A stretch of 64,000 nucleotides of DNA from Hyphococcus flavus. Lineage in GTDB: Bacteria > Pseudomonadota > Alphaproteobacteria > Caulobacterales > Parvularculaceae. Positions 54,674 through 63,672 of this stretch are shown in pieces; position 1 is the stretch's first letter; each line of letters starts with the position of its first letter. Position numbers and translations under genes: made by a program. The notes under the pieces are model-generated. The model was not told the origin of the DNA. It was given only the letters and a program-made list of their open reading frames with translations, and ran no database searches. The stretch lies in the NCBI RefSeq assembly GCF_028748065.1, contig NZ_CP118166.1, forward strand, positions 2,309,501-2,373,500, read 5' to 3'.

Positions 54674-54779
54674 CCGCTCACCCCGGCGAAAGCCGGGGCC
54701 CAGTCACGCAAAAACGCCTGTCTTCGCCAGACAATCTTTATTGTTTTTACTGGATCCCGGCTTTCGCCGGGATGAGCGG
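54674..54779. repeat. Palindromic intergenic repeat (REP/MITE-like)
   Basis: Two inverted arms of about 31 bases (54674-54704 and 54749-54779) match with about three mismatches. Each arm itself contains the hairpin CCCGGCGAAAGCCGGG. Translated, the element gives the familiar HPGESRGP and WIPAFAGMSG peptides, a common intergenic repeat of alphaproteobacteria with many genomic copies. It fills part of the 475-bp gap (54643-55117) between recO and the hydrolase gene; the rest of that gap shows nothing recognisable. Confidence 0.85.
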
Positions 54780-55117
54780 GGAGGGAACCGCCAGCGTTCA
54801 ATCTGATTGCCTGCGTGTAGCGACAAGTATGGCGCGAGCACGAATGCGCACAAGCTACAGGCGAAACGCGCGCTTCAAAATACATCTTATCTGATGAAAA
54901 TCGCGCTCTAGCCCGCATTCGGTGCGTACTTATCCACGACTTTCCCGACGCGCTTATACTTTTTCATAGCCTGAATCCGACTTGCGCCGCCCCGCGCGGC
55001 ATAACAGGCGCTCGAATGAAAGGAACGACAAAATCCATGCCCAGGGAAGTTGTACAAAAACGTTCTGCAGCCCAGCGGCGGCGGCGTTTCAACAACGCGG
55101 TAGCGCTGTGCAACGTT

Positions 55118-56044
55118 TCAAACGGACAGAAGCGAAGCGATTTTTTTCGCCGTGCGTTCGCCATTCGATACGCCGTTGACCAGTGGCCGGCCGAAATATC
55201 CCTTGACGCCGGCGTGGATCATGTCCGGCATGACGTGTTTGACGATGCGTCCTTCGCGTTTGGCGGCGTTCCAGTCGGAGTAGGCCGCAGCTTTCCAGCG
55301 GTCAGGAAACAGCACCGCGCCAAAACGCTGAATGTTGTCGCCGTCGCCCATGATGTGATGATAGGTCCGCACATATTTAAGGCCGGGGTCCGAGGCGACG
55401 ACGCCGCCAAGGCCGATGACGTCGATGGGCGCGCCGATACGCGCGCGCAAAAACGCGGCCGCGCCGATGGCGACCTGCGCGCCGCCGGAATAGCCGATGA
55501 TGGCCACCGGCGCGCCCGAACCGCGCACATATCCGGCATCAGCAAGGGCGTCTTCGATCACTTTCGCCGCGCCCTGGTTGAAAATCGGGCCATAGCGCCG
55601 GTCGGCGGAAACCATGACCTGATATATGTTGCGCAAATTGGTCAGCACGGAAAGGAAAGTGCGCCGCTCGCTGAGTTTGAAAAACTGCACGCGCCGCCAA
55701 AGCTGGCCGAACAGCCGTGGCGTTTCCAGAAGCGGCGCCCCGCTTGGCGAATAGGGAAAGACATCGCTGATGATCGTCGCATCAGGCAATTCGGAACGGA
55801 GTTTTCGAATGAATACTGTCTCGCGCGGGAGAAGAAATCGCCCCGACAACGATGCGACGCCGGAGAGATATACAACATAACGCCGTTCCGCGCCGTCACG
55901 GTGCGGCGGTGCGGCGGGATGTTCAATTTCATCTTCGGTCCAGCCGGCCCACCAGCTCAAGGTTTCGATGGGCGCCAGTGCGGCGGTGAGCATCAACGCA
56001 AAAGCGCCGACGAGAAAAACCGTGAACAGCAGCGAAGAGATCAT
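55118..56044 (-). CDS. Membrane-anchored alpha/beta-hydrolase-like protein
   Basis: 308 residues. An N-terminal membrane segment (about 4-25, SLLFTVFLVGAFALMLTAAL) precedes a hydrolase-like domain with the nucleophile elbow GYSGG (S186). Candidate partners are an aspartate in MGDGDN (234-236) and H277 in DMIHAG, which would complete a Ser-Asp-His triad. Substrate unknown. It overlaps the upstream membrane-protein gene by 4 bp (ATGA), so the two form one unit divergent from parC. A 387-residue open frame on the other strand is taken to be a shadow. Confidence 0.75.
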   Translation of the reverse strand: MISSLLFTVFLVGAFALMLTAALAPIETLSWWAGWTEDEIEHPAAPPHRDGAERRYVVYLSGVASLSGRFLLPRETVFIRKLRSELPDATIISDVFPYSPSGAPLLETPRLFGQLWRRVQFFKLSERRTFLSVLTNLRNIYQVMVSADRRYGPIFNQGAAKVIEDALADAGYVRGSGAPVAIIGYSGGAQVAIGAAAFLRARIGAPIDVIGLGGVVASDPGLKYVRTYHHIMGDGDNIQRFGAVLFPDRWKAAAYSDWNAAKREGRIVKHVMPDMIHAGVKGYFGRPLVNGVSNGERTAKKIASLLSV

Positions 56045-56733
56045 CGTCTTTTCTCTCCGCTTTTTTTCTCTCTACTGAGCAGTTCGGCCAGATCATCGAT
56101 GATTTGTTGCGGCGAGCGGTCAAGCGGCGAACCGATAATCGCATGGCGCAACCTGCCTAGCGGTGTCGCCAGCGCATGACCCAGCCAGGAACGAATGCCG
56201 TAGGAGAGCGCCCAGCCGACGCCGCCGCAAAACACCGCCGCCGCAAGCGGCAGATCGAGCCCAACATGCAGTCCGAAGATCGCCAGCGTCATCGCCCAGA
56301 CTTCAAGAATGTTGCCGAGGGCGAGACCGAAATAGGGCGCAATCGCAAAAACGCCGAACAGCCGCGGCGCGAAAGCAAGGGAAACGATGCCGGTTACGGC
56401 GCCGATCTCCCCCGGACTCAAAGTCCCCACACGGGTCAGCGGCGCGACGGCGATAGCGGCCGCGCCCCATGCAACGGCGGTGATGACATAGGTGAGGCCA
56501 GTGAACGCAAGGCTCGCCAGAAACCGGTACAGAGCGACCCGGTTGACGACGAGAATGACGGATTGACCGAGCATCTCCGATACGCCGGCAAGAAAGGCGA
56601 TGATCAGCGCCGCCGTTTGCCCCTCCGCAGAGGAAGCCGCCCTCAGAAACGCATCTGTGGAAAACCCGATCGCACCCCAGGCGAGCTCCATCAGGAACAG
56701 GGGAAAGGTCAGAATATCGGCGATAAAACTCAT
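56041..56733 (-). CDS. Integral membrane protein of unknown function, partner of the hydrolase
   Basis: About 230 residues from the ATG at 56733 (GGAG just upstream; a start at 56748 would add five residues). Around five hydrophobic segments are seen (about 5-20, 37-62, 72-95, 105-130 and 135-170), with small-residue-rich helices (FCGGVGWALSYGI). The C-terminus is basic and charged (RREKKSGEKRR-like). I recognise no family. The ATGA overlap with the downstream hydrolase gene implies joint production and possibly a membrane complex. Confidence 0.75.
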   Translation of the reverse strand: MSFIADILTFPLFLMELAWGAIGFSTDAFLRAASSAEGQTAALIIAFLAGVSEMLGQSVILVVNRVALYRFLASLAFTGLTYVITAVAWGAAAIAVAPLTRVGTLSPGEIGAVTGIVSLAFAPRLFGVFAIAPYFGLALGNILEVWAMTLAIFGLHVGLDLPLAAAVFCGGVGWALSYGIRSWLGHALATPLGRLRHAIIGSPLDRSPQQIIDDLAELLSREKKSGEKRR

Positions 56734-56815
56734 ATCTCCATGCCCCATAGCCGAAGCCGCTTATGGGGCAAAGTGAAGGCTGGCGAGGCCTCGCGATTCT
56801 GCTAGAGACAGGTTC

Positions 56816-59113
56816 ATGAAACGTACGAAAACCAAAACCGCCAAGAAAAAATCGACGAAATCAGCAGCGCCGACAAAACCGGAAGACATTTTTCTGGAAC
56901 CGTTCGACGAGGCGTTGTCGCAGCGCTATCTCGCCTATGCGCTATCTACGATTACCTCGCGGGCGCTGCCGGATGTGCGTGATGGACTAAAGCCGGTTCA
57001 CCGGCGCATTCTTTACGCCATGCGCCAGATGAAGCTGGCGCCGACAGGCGGGTTCAAAAAATCGGCGAAAGTCGTCGGCGAGGTGATGGGTAATTTTCAC
57101 CCCCACGGCGATCAGGCGATTTACGACGCCATGGTGCGACTGGTGCAGGATTTTTCCGTCCGCGTGCCGCTTGTCGACGGGCAGGGCAACTTCGGCAATA
57201 TCGACGGCGATAACGCTGCGGCCATGCGCTATACCGAAAGCCGGCTGACGGCGGCGGCGCAGCTTCTCCTCGACGGTATCGATGAAGACACGGTCGATTT
57301 CCGTGAAACCTATGACGGTGAAGGCAGGGAACCGGTCGTTCTGCCGGCGGCGTTCCCAAACCTGCTCGCGAACGGCGCCAGCGGGATCGCTGTTGGCATG
57401 GCGACATCTATCCCGCCTCATAACCCGGCGGAACTGATCGATGCATGCTTGCATCTCATCAAGACGCCGAAAGCGCGTACAGAAACGCTGTTGAAATATG
57501 TAAAGGGGCCCGACTTCCCCACTGGCGGCGTTTGTGTCGAGGATGCCGCCGCCATGGAAGAAGCCTATGCGACGGGGCGCGGCGGCTTCCGCGTGCGGGC
57601 GCGCTGGGAAACGGAAGATTTAGGCCGCGGAAAGTATCAGATCGTTGTTACGGAAATTCCCTATCAGGTTCAGAAGTCAAAACTGATCGAAAAGATCGCT
57701 GAGTTGATGCAGGCGAAAAAACTTCCCGCGCTTGCTGATATTCGCGACGAAAGCGCGGAGGATATCCGTCTGATCCTTGAGCCGAAAACGGGCAACATCG
57801 AACCGGCGGCCCTGATGGAGTCGCTGTTCAAGGTTTCCGATCTGGAATCGCGTTTTTCACTCAATATGAACGTTCTTGGCGCCGACGGCGCGCCGCGCGT
57901 GATGGGCCTGCGCGATGTCCTTCAGTCCTATCTCGATCACCGAAAGGAAGTGCTGGTTCGCCGCACCAACTTCCGTCTCGACAAGATCGCCAAGCGGCTG
58001 GAAATTCTTGACGGTTTCCTGATCGCTTATCTCAACCTCGACGAAGTGATCCGCATCATCCGCTATGAGGACGATCCAAAAGCGGAGTTGATGAAAACGT
58101 TCAAGCTGTCGGATGTGCAAACCGAAGCGATCCTCAACATGCGCCTTCGTTCACTGCGCAAGCTTGAAGAAATGGAGATCAAGAATGAGCACAAGGATCT
58201 CAAAGCGGAACAAAAAGCGCTGAAGGCTTTGCTGAAATCCGACGACGCGCAATGGAAAAAGATTAGCGAGGAACTTAAAGACGTTCGCAAAACCTTTGAT
58301 CCGAAATCCGATCTTGGCCGTAGACGTACGGATATTGCCGATGCGCCGGATATTGAGGAAATCGATCTTGACGTTCTGGTCGAAAAGGAGCCCGTCACTA
58401 TCGTTATCTCTGAAAAGGGGTGGGTGCGGACCATGAAGGGTCATGTGGAGGATGCAAAGTCGATCAAATATAAGGAAGGCGACCGCGAGCATTTTATTGT
58501 GCATGCGCAAACCACTGACAAACTGATGTTGTTTGTCACCAATGGAAAATTTTATGCGTTAGACGTTTCAGCGCTGCCGGGCGGGCGTGGTCATGGCGAA
58601 CCGATCCGTCTGATGGTCGATATGGGCAACGATGATGCTGTGGTTGCTGCATTCATGTTCAAGGGCGGGCGTAAATTTCTTGTGGCGTCATCGTCCGGGC
58701 ATGGCTTTATCGCACCGGAAGATGAGTGTCTTTCCAACACGCGCAAAGGCAAGCAAGTGTTGAATGTGCCGGCGGGCGCGGAAGCCGCCGTCTGTCGTCC
58801 GGCGCCGGCGAAAGTTGGAAAAGACGATATGCTTGCGAGTGTTGGCGACAACAAGAAATTTCTGGTGTTTCCTGCCGACGAGTTGCCTGAAATGACGAGA
58901 GGCAAGGGCGTCGTGATGCAAAAATTCCAGAAGGGCGGACTTTCCGACGCGAAGCTCTTTTCGAAAAAAGAAGGCCTCAACTGGACCGACCGGTCGGGGC
59001 GCGTGCAGACTATTGATGACTGGAAATCATTTGTAGGAAAGCGTGCGCAGGCAGGGCGCATCGCGCCGAAAGGGTTTCCGACGTCGAAGAAATTTGGCGC
59101 CGATACGGAATAA
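56816..59113 (+). CDS. parC: DNA topoisomerase IV subunit A
   Basis: 765 residues, the short ParC form of alphaproteobacteria. The catalytic tyrosine is Y139 (AAMRYTES); the quinolone-pocket region reads [15 protein letters not shown], with the usual first serine replaced by glutamine-bearing [17 protein letters not shown] and the GyrA-type beta-propeller C-terminus (residues about 510-740) follow. It decatenates daughter chromosomes together with ParE, which is not in this window. Its N-terminus is lysine/threonine rich. The gene closes the rsh-to-parC block. Confidence 0.96.
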   Translation: MKRTKTKTAKKKSTKSAAPTKPEDIFLEPFDEALSQRYLAYALSTITSRALPDVRDGLKPVHRRILYAMRQMKLAPTGGFKKSAKVVGEVMGNFHPHGDQAIYDAMVRLVQDFSVRVPLVDGQGNFGNIDGDNAAAMRYTESRLTAAAQLLLDGIDEDTVDFRETYDGEGREPVVLPAAFPNLLANGASGIAVGMATSIPPHNPAELIDACLHLIKTPKARTETLLKYVKGPDFPTGGVCVEDAAAMEEAYATGRGGFRVRARWETEDLGRGKYQIVVTEIPYQVQKSKLIEKIAELMQAKKLPALADIRDESAEDIRLILEPKTGNIEPAALMESLFKVSDLESRFSLNMNVLGADGAPRVMGLRDVLQSYLDHRKEVLVRRTNFRLDKIAKRLEILDGFLIAYLNLDEVIRIIRYEDDPKAELMKTFKLSDVQTEAILNMRLRSLRKLEEMEIKNEHKDLKAEQKALKALLKSDDAQWKKISEELKDVRKTFDPKSDLGRRRTDIADAPDIEEIDLDVLVEKEPVTIVISEKGWVRTMKGHVEDAKSIKYKEGDREHFIVHAQTTDKLMLFVTNGKFYALDVSALPGGRGHGEPIRLMVDMGNDDAVVAAFMFKGGRKFLVASSSGHGFIAPEDECLSNTRKGKQVLNVPAGAEAAVCRPAPAKVGKDDMLASVGDNKKFLVFPADELPEMTRGKGVVMQKFQKGGLSDAKLFSKKEGLNWTDRSGRVQTIDDWKSFVGKRAQAGRIAPKGFPTSKKFGADTE

Positions 59114-59127
59114 GATAGTATTCGCCT

Positions 59128-59616
59128 ATGTCAGAACGTCTCGATGTTGCTCTTATCTCTTTGCGGCAAATCCTGCGCGCCACGGAAATAAGTTCGCGCG
59201 CATTGGCGAAAGCGTGTGGTTTGACGCCATCGCAACTGATTATGCTACAGGTGCTGGAAAAAGAGGGCGGTGCAGCGACTCCCAGCCTGATTGCGAAAGA
59301 ATTATCGCTCTCACAAGCAACGGTAACCTCGCTGATCGATAAGCTTGAGCACCGTCAAATCGTTCGGCGCAATAAGGATGAGCAGGACAAGCGTCGCGTG
59401 CTGGTGGAGTTGACCGATCAGGGACAGGCCACGCTTGCGAACGCACCAAGCATCTTGCAACAACGATTTGAGCGGGGCTTTGAAAAACTGGAAAATTGGG
59501 AGCAGTCATTTCTGGTCGCCGCGCTGGAGAGGACGGCGATGCTGCTGGAAGCAGAGGACATAGACGCCGCGCCGGTTCTTGATGTCGGTGGGATCAACAC
59601 AGTCTCGGATGAATGA
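59128..59616 (+). CDS. MarR-family transcriptional regulator
   Basis: 162 residues. Winged-helix MarR fold: LTPSQLIMLQVLEKEGG, ATPSLIAKELSLSQATVTSL (recognition helix), IDKLEHRQIVRR, and the wing NKDEQDKRRVLVELTDQG. The effector and targets are unknown. It starts 14 bp after parC, so it is probably read from the same transcript. It is the last chromosomal gene before the integrated element. Confidence 0.92.
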   Translation: MSERLDVALISLRQILRATEISSRALAKACGLTPSQLIMLQVLEKEGGAATPSLIAKELSLSQATVTSLIDKLEHRQIVRRNKDEQDKRRVLVELTDQGQATLANAPSILQQRFERGFEKLENWEQSFLVAALERTAMLLEAEDIDAAPVLDVGGINTVSDE

Positions 59617-59708
59617 GTAGCGTTCGACTTTTTTCTATTTTCGATAAAACAGACCTAGCCCCCAGCTAAATTGAGGGATGTAAAACGCACAAGTTTTTAT
59701 GAAAAAAA

Positions 59709-59755
59709 TGGCTCCCCGAACTGGACTCGAACCAGTGACCCGCTGATTAACAGTC
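59709..59755 (-). other. tRNA-Asn 3' fragment, left attachment site (attL)
   Basis: Read on the minus strand, this 47-base stretch is the 3' half of tRNA-Asn (anticodon loop CTGTTAA with GTT, variable loop, T arm with TTCGAGT, acceptor strand TCGGGGA, G and CCA). The 5' half (acceptor, D arm, upper anticodon stem) is missing: beyond 59755 the sequence is unrelated. This is the pattern left when an element integrates in a tRNA gene; the intact tRNA should be rebuilt at the far (right) end, beyond the window. Confidence 0.88.
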
Positions 59756-59925
59756 TCAGGTTTTGTGATTTACCCAGATAGACACCGATGCCTGCGGTGG
59801 ATAAATAGCAGGAAAAACAGCTACTAACATATATTGATATTCCTCGCGATGCCCCCAAATTGGTAGCGTAGTGGTAGCTCAGAGGCGGGCCAACGCCAAA
59901 GCTACCAAATTCGGGAGGCGATGCG

Positions 59926-61107
59926 GTGGCCGGAAAAATCACGAAAAGACGCGTTGATGCAGCCAAGCCGGACGAGACGCTTTGGGATAGTGTGCTGCCG
60001 GGGTTTGGTTTGCGCGTATTCGCCAGCGGCGCCCGATCATATGTCCTGAAATACCGGCGCGGTAGCGTCCAGCGGTGGTTCACCATCGGGCGGCATGGCG
60101 TCTGGACGCCAGAACAGGCCCGCAAGGAAGCCAAGCGGTTGATCGGACGCATTGAGGAGGGCGCGGACCCGGCGCGCGACAAGGCTTTGGATCGGAATGC
60201 GGAGACGCTGGAGGCATTTGCCGAGCGCTATCTGGAGGATTACTCACGCGCTTTCAAGAAGCCATCATCTGCGGGCGACGACGCAGCAAACCTCAAAAAC
60301 CACATCATCCCGGCGCTAGGGCGGCTGAACCTCAAAGACATTACGCGTTCAGACATCAAGGATTTTCACCTGAGCATGAAAGCGACGCCCTACGCCGCGA
60401 ACCGCTGCCGCGCTTTGTTATCTCATATGTTCAAAAAGGCGGAGGCGTGGGGCGTCCGCCCGGATGGTTCGAACCCCACCTTGCACGTTGAGAAATTCAA
60501 GGAAAAATCCCGGGACCGGCATTTGTCGGCGAGGGAATTGCGGCGCCTTGGCCGCGTCATGCGTGTTCTCGATAAGTCCGAGCGGTGGCCGTACGAAGTC
60601 GCTGCCATCCGTTTACTTTTGTTTACCGGTGCGCGCCTCAATGAAATCCTGTCTCTGCGTTGGGAGCATGTTGATTTTCAGGCGCGCCTGTTACGGCTCC
60701 CCGATTCCAAAACTGGGGAAAAGACAATTGCATTGGCGGCGCCGGCGCTGGAGTTGCTTTCCAATCTGCCGCGGCAGGACAAGAACCCGCATGTAATCTG
60801 TGGGCGCAAGAAGGGCGCGCATCTTGTCAATCTGCAAAAGCCGTGGCGGCGCATACGTAAGGCGGCTTTGCTCGATGATGTGCGCCTGCATGATTTGCGG
60901 CATTCCTTCGCGTCTGTCGCCGCCGCGGGCGGTCAATCGCTGCCCCTGATTGGCTCATTGCTGGGCCACAAACAGCCGCAAACAACGCAGCGTTATGCAC
61001 ATTTCGCGGACGATCCGCGCCTCACCGCCGCGGACGCCACCGCGAATGCAATTTTCGCTAATCTAGGCGGAAAGTCAGGGGAAATCGTTGCCCTGAAAAA
61101 GGCGTGA
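59926..61107 (+). CDS. Tyrosine-type site-specific integrase (P4-like)
   Basis: 393 residues from the GTG at 59926, with GGGAGG seven bases before. An N-terminal DUF4102-like arm-binding domain (KITKRRVDAAKPDETLWDSV, GFGLRVFASGARSYVLKYR) precedes the core-binding and catalytic domains. The catalytic set is R237 (FTGARLNEIL), H322 and R325 (LHDLRHSFA), H348 (LLGHKQPQTTQRYAHF) and the nucleophile Y357. It recombines attP with the tRNA-Asn attB. It points into the element, directly next to the attachment site. Confidence 0.97.
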   Translation: MAGKITKRRVDAAKPDETLWDSVLPGFGLRVFASGARSYVLKYRRGSVQRWFTIGRHGVWTPEQARKEAKRLIGRIEEGADPARDKALDRNAETLEAFAERYLEDYSRAFKKPSSAGDDAANLKNHIIPALGRLNLKDITRSDIKDFHLSMKATPYAANRCRALLSHMFKKAEAWGVRPDGSNPTLHVEKFKEKSRDRHLSARELRRLGRVMRVLDKSERWPYEVAAIRLLLFTGARLNEILSLRWEHVDFQARLLRLPDSKTGEKTIALAAPALELLSNLPRQDKNPHVICGRKKGAHLVNLQKPWRRIRKAALLDDVRLHDLRHSFASVAAAGGQSLPLIGSLLGHKQPQTTQRYAHFADDPRLTAADATANAIFANLGGKSGEIVALKKA

Positions 61108-61241
61108 TTGCACCTCTTTTTATAGATTACGTCAGCCGTTCTAGCTGCTATTTTTCTCAGGTGAATCTGCCTGTATTTTTTTATTTAGGTAAATCGCCTT
61201 CATGAACGAGCGCATTACTCATAATCGGGAACTCAGAATAA

Positions 61242-62201
61242 TTGCCAGTTAATGAACGCACATTCGTACCGACTCATATCGTTGATCTCGCGAACGAGGA
61301 CGAACAACTCAAAAACACACTTTTTGAGTGGCTTAAGGGAGCCGACAACTGGTACAGTAGGAAACTTAATGCGCTAAATCCAGACCATCCACAATTCGCC
61401 GTATATACTACGCATAAAGAATATTATAACGCCTTAGAACTGCGACTTAAGGGCAATCATCAGTCTTCCTATAAGGCATTATTAGCGGACCTAATCTCTC
61501 ATCTTGATAAACCAAAATCAGAAAGTGAGATCAATAACGCTAAGGCGGCTGTAATTATATGTGCCTTGGGCATTTACTTGCAATTCAAACGGTATCAAGA
61601 CTTAATTGAGAACAAACAAGACGACAGAAAAAAATTCACGTATGAACTAAAAAAAATTGAACGACGCTATGCAAAGCTACTGTCAGACTACAACAAATTA
61701 TTAACAGCATATGCTGAAACAATTCGAATTCCCAAAGATCAGCTAAATCGATTGACGCCGTACCGTGCTTTTCCCTTTGAGCGCTTGAAGGATATGTATT
61801 CGAATCCGAGGGGTGCCCAGAAGGATGAACGACTAAGAATTGTTGTTGAATATGCGGCTGAAATGTTTGGTGCATACTCAACTAAATCGTTGAAGACAAA
61901 AGGCGGAAGTTTTGAAAGATTTGCACAATATATGATGCATCTCGTAACGGAATCTCCGGTAAAAGAAACAGGGCTCCAAAAAACAATCACTCGGCTAAAA
62001 TCGGATAAAGACTATAGAGCGGAAGTTGCTGAGGTTAATCGAGTTTGGGAGCAAAATGAGCAATCCCGTAAAGATAAATTAGCTGCGGCTGGTTTTGACG
62101 TTGATGAGCGTGACACTGCCAATAAATCATACTTTGATGAGAAAACAGGACTGCGGTTGAGACCTATCTCAAAGCCGTCTGTATCAAGATTTAAATCATA
62201 G
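61242..62201 (+). CDS. AT-rich accessory gene of unknown function
   Basis: 319 residues from a TTG start at 61242 (weak ribosome site; no better start visible). There is no signal peptide or membrane helix. The sequence is lysine- and charge-rich, with a coiled-coil-like middle (about 130-165, DDRKKFTYELKKIERRYAKL). I recognise no domain. It is markedly more AT-rich than the chromosome and even than the integrase, which suggests cargo acquired from a low-GC source. Being isolated between integrase and excisionase, it is a candidate defence or superinfection-exclusion gene, but nothing in the sequence proves this. Confidence 0.7.
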   Translation: MPVNERTFVPTHIVDLANEDEQLKNTLFEWLKGADNWYSRKLNALNPDHPQFAVYTTHKEYYNALELRLKGNHQSSYKALLADLISHLDKPKSESEINNAKAAVIICALGIYLQFKRYQDLIENKQDDRKKFTYELKKIERRYAKLLSDYNKLLTAYAETIRIPKDQLNRLTPYRAFPFERLKDMYSNPRGAQKDERLRIVVEYAAEMFGAYSTKSLKTKGGSFERFAQYMMHLVTESPVKETGLQKTITRLKSDKDYRAEVAEVNRVWEQNEQSRKDKLAAAGFDVDERDTANKSYFDEKTGLRLRPISKPSVSRFKS

Positions 62202-62326
62202 CTCATTTAAATCATCTCAGGTCTACGTAGTTTTACTATTTGTCTTGGGCGATTTCTGAGAACATTTTTCAGAAGAGGTCTTCAAATATCATATTAAATG
62301 GAACATTCGGGTAGGTAACTTAAAGG

Positions 62327-62342
62327 CGCGAAATGTTTCGCG
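62327..62342. promoter_or_regulatory. Perfect 16-bp palindrome, candidate operator
   Basis: CGCGAAATGTTTCGCG: two 7-base arms around TG, reading the same on both strands. It is about 70 bp upstream of the excisionase-like start in the AT-rich intergenic region, where a repressor or the excisionase itself could bind. Confidence 0.45.
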
Positions 62343-62412
62343 AATTAGGTGAGTTTTCCTATGAAGTGACCTGTTCAACTATCCTGTGGATCCGGCGCGA
62401 ACCCAAGGCAAC

Positions 62413-62646
62413 ATGGAGATTGATAAGTTGAACCTAGCATCCGAATACCCATCGCTTTTGAATACAGAACAAGCAGCGCGTTATCTTGGCGTCTCTGCCT
62501 CGTTTCTCGCCAAAGCGCGTGTGAATGGAAGTCCGTCAATTCCGTTTACGCGAATCGGTGTGGCCGTCCGCTACCGGAAATCCGATCTGGACGCATTCAT
62601 TGACGAAAATATGAAAACAACCACCAGCGAGCCAAAGGCCGCATAA
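62413..62646 (+). CDS. Excisionase/AlpA-like helix-turn-helix protein
   Basis: 77 residues from the ATG at 62413 (AAGG four bases before); an in-frame GTG at 62386 would add nine. LLNTEQAARYLGVSASFLAK, then FTRIGVAVRYRKSDLDAFID is the HTH_17/MerR-type excisionase pattern. Such proteins direct the integrase toward excision or act as activators of integrase genes, as AlpA does. The palindrome at 62327 may be its own operator or a binding site. Confidence 0.85.
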   Translation: MEIDKLNLASEYPSLLNTEQAARYLGVSASFLAKARVNGSPSIPFTRIGVAVRYRKSDLDAFIDENMKTTTSEPKAA

Positions 62647-62693
62647 GAAAACGGCCCGCCGCGTGAACGGCAGGGCCAGAGGAAATTATCACA

Positions 62694-62870
62694 ATGACTG
62701 AGTTTAAGAATCCGCGACGCGGAAACAATACCCCTTTATCTGAAATCAGCCTCGCGGCTGCATTCAGGCTTCACTTAATTCGCGAGCGCTTCGGCATCGA
62801 CAGCCCCACAGCGCGCGCCATCTGTGAAATTGCTTTCAGCGCCCTTGGCGATGGAGGGCGCTATGACTAA
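62694..62870 (+). CDS. Small protein of unknown function, prophage-type
   Basis: 58 residues from the ATG at 62694 with GAGGAAA nine bases before. Its sequence runs MTEFKNPRRGNNTPLS, then AAFRLHLIRERFG and ARAICEIAFSALG. The good ribosome site, the tight packing after the excisionase gene (47 bp) and the 8-bp overlap with the next gene support it as real. I recognise no domain. Confidence 0.6.
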   Translation: MTEFKNPRRGNNTPLSEISLAAAFRLHLIRERFGIDSPTARAICEIAFSALGDGGRYD

Positions 62871-63096
62871 GCCCACCACCGCACAACGAAACCCGATCCG
62901 CGCCATTCGGCGTCATTGTCTCAACTGTTCTGGTGGGAGCCCTATCGCGGTTAAAGAATGCCCGTCCGCAACCTGCGCCCTCTGGGCTTTCAGGATGGGC
63001 GAAAACCCGTACCGCGCCCCAGCCACCAAAAAACAAAAAGCGCAAGCCCTGAAAAATCTCAGCGCAGCGCGGGCGGCGCGCAATGCCGTCACATAA
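62863..63096 (+). CDS. Small zinc-finger-like prophage protein
   Basis: 77 residues from the ATG at 62863, which has GGAGG five bases upstream and overlaps the preceding gene by 8 bp. The core AIRRHCLNCSGGSPIAVKEC (then PSATCALW) holds four cysteines in a C-x2-C ... C-x4-C arrangement suited to zinc. Proteins with RRHC-x-x-CSGGS are common in alphaproteobacterial prophages and islands next to replication-type genes; the function is unknown. Confidence 0.8.
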   Translation: MTKPTTAQRNPIRAIRRHCLNCSGGSPIAVKECPSATCALWAFRMGENPYRAPATKKQKAQALKNLSAARAARNAVT

Positions 63097-63511
63097 CAAA
63101 ACTGGCCGATCAAAAAAGCTTGGCCAATTTGTTCCCATAACCAACCCAATGGCGAAATCCGCGGCATGGCGCTCCCTAAGCGGTGGGGCTGTGAAGGTCT
63201 ATGTCGAGTTGCACTCCCGATATAACGGGAGAAATAACGGCGACCTAAGCCTATCTTATGCTGATGCTGCAGCTCTTTTACAGCTAGGGAAATCCACCAT
63301 CAAACGTGCCTTCGACGAACTCACCGAGAAAGGGTTTATTATCCCTATGCGCAAAGGGCATTTTTACGGACGCCGCGCCGCAACCTGGGCTGTCACGGAT
63401 CGATCAATTGACCTTCCTAAGCACGCCATGGCGACAAATGCATGGAGAGAATGGAAACCGGCATCGCAAAAATTAATATCCGGTACCGAGGCGGAACGCA
63501 AAGCCGCATAG
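63083..63511 (+). CDS. Winged-helix DNA-binding protein of the element (replication/regulation)
   Basis: 142 residues from the ATG at 63083, overlapping the previous gene by 14 bp. LSYADAAALLQLGKSTIKRA followed by FDELTEKGFIIPMRKGHFYG is a winged-helix of the kind found in phage replication-initiation and regulatory proteins. The N-terminus (SAAWRSLSGGAVKVYVELHS) matches short prophage proteins annotated as helix-turn-helix replication proteins. No helicase or primase is seen next to it. Confidence 0.78.
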   Translation: MPSHNKTGRSKKLGQFVPITNPMAKSAAWRSLSGGAVKVYVELHSRYNGRNNGDLSLSYADAAALLQLGKSTIKRAFDELTEKGFIIPMRKGHFYGRRAATWAVTDRSIDLPKHAMATNAWREWKPASQKLISGTEAERKAA

Positions 63512-63534
63512 CGTTCCATTTGAGGACTGAAAAA

Positions 63535-63672
63535 ATGAATCGCTGCGGCTTTGGTTCCGCTGGGGTACTCGTCGGCGCCAGTTTCCGGATTTTTGCGTAC
63601 CGTTTGAGGACTACCTATAGAGTCTACCATACGCTGCGGCGTTCTTTGGGGCCTGACAAAATCGGAGCGTAA
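63535..63672 (+). CDS. Possible small protein, weakly supported
   Basis: A 45-codon frame from the ATG at 63535 with GAGGA nine bases before (MNRCGFGSAGVLVGASFRIF...). The ribosome site is the only support; no domain is seen, and it may be chance. The rest of 63512-64000 holds no gene I can support. A TTTGAGGACT sequence occurs twice there (63519 and 63604), and a run of nine G residues is present near 63750. Confidence 0.3.
   Translation: MNRCGFGSAGVLVGASFRIFAYRLRTTYRVYHTLRRSLGPDKIGA

Noticed and set aside
55016-56179. 387-codon open frame on the plus strand opposite the hydrolase gene
   Set aside because: The minus strand has a membrane helix, GYSGG elbow and coupled start; the plus frame is a composition artefact with no domain.
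59709-59785. A complete tRNA-Asn gene
   Set aside because: Only the 3' 47 bases match; there is no D arm or 5' acceptor strand, and the anticodon stem cannot pair.
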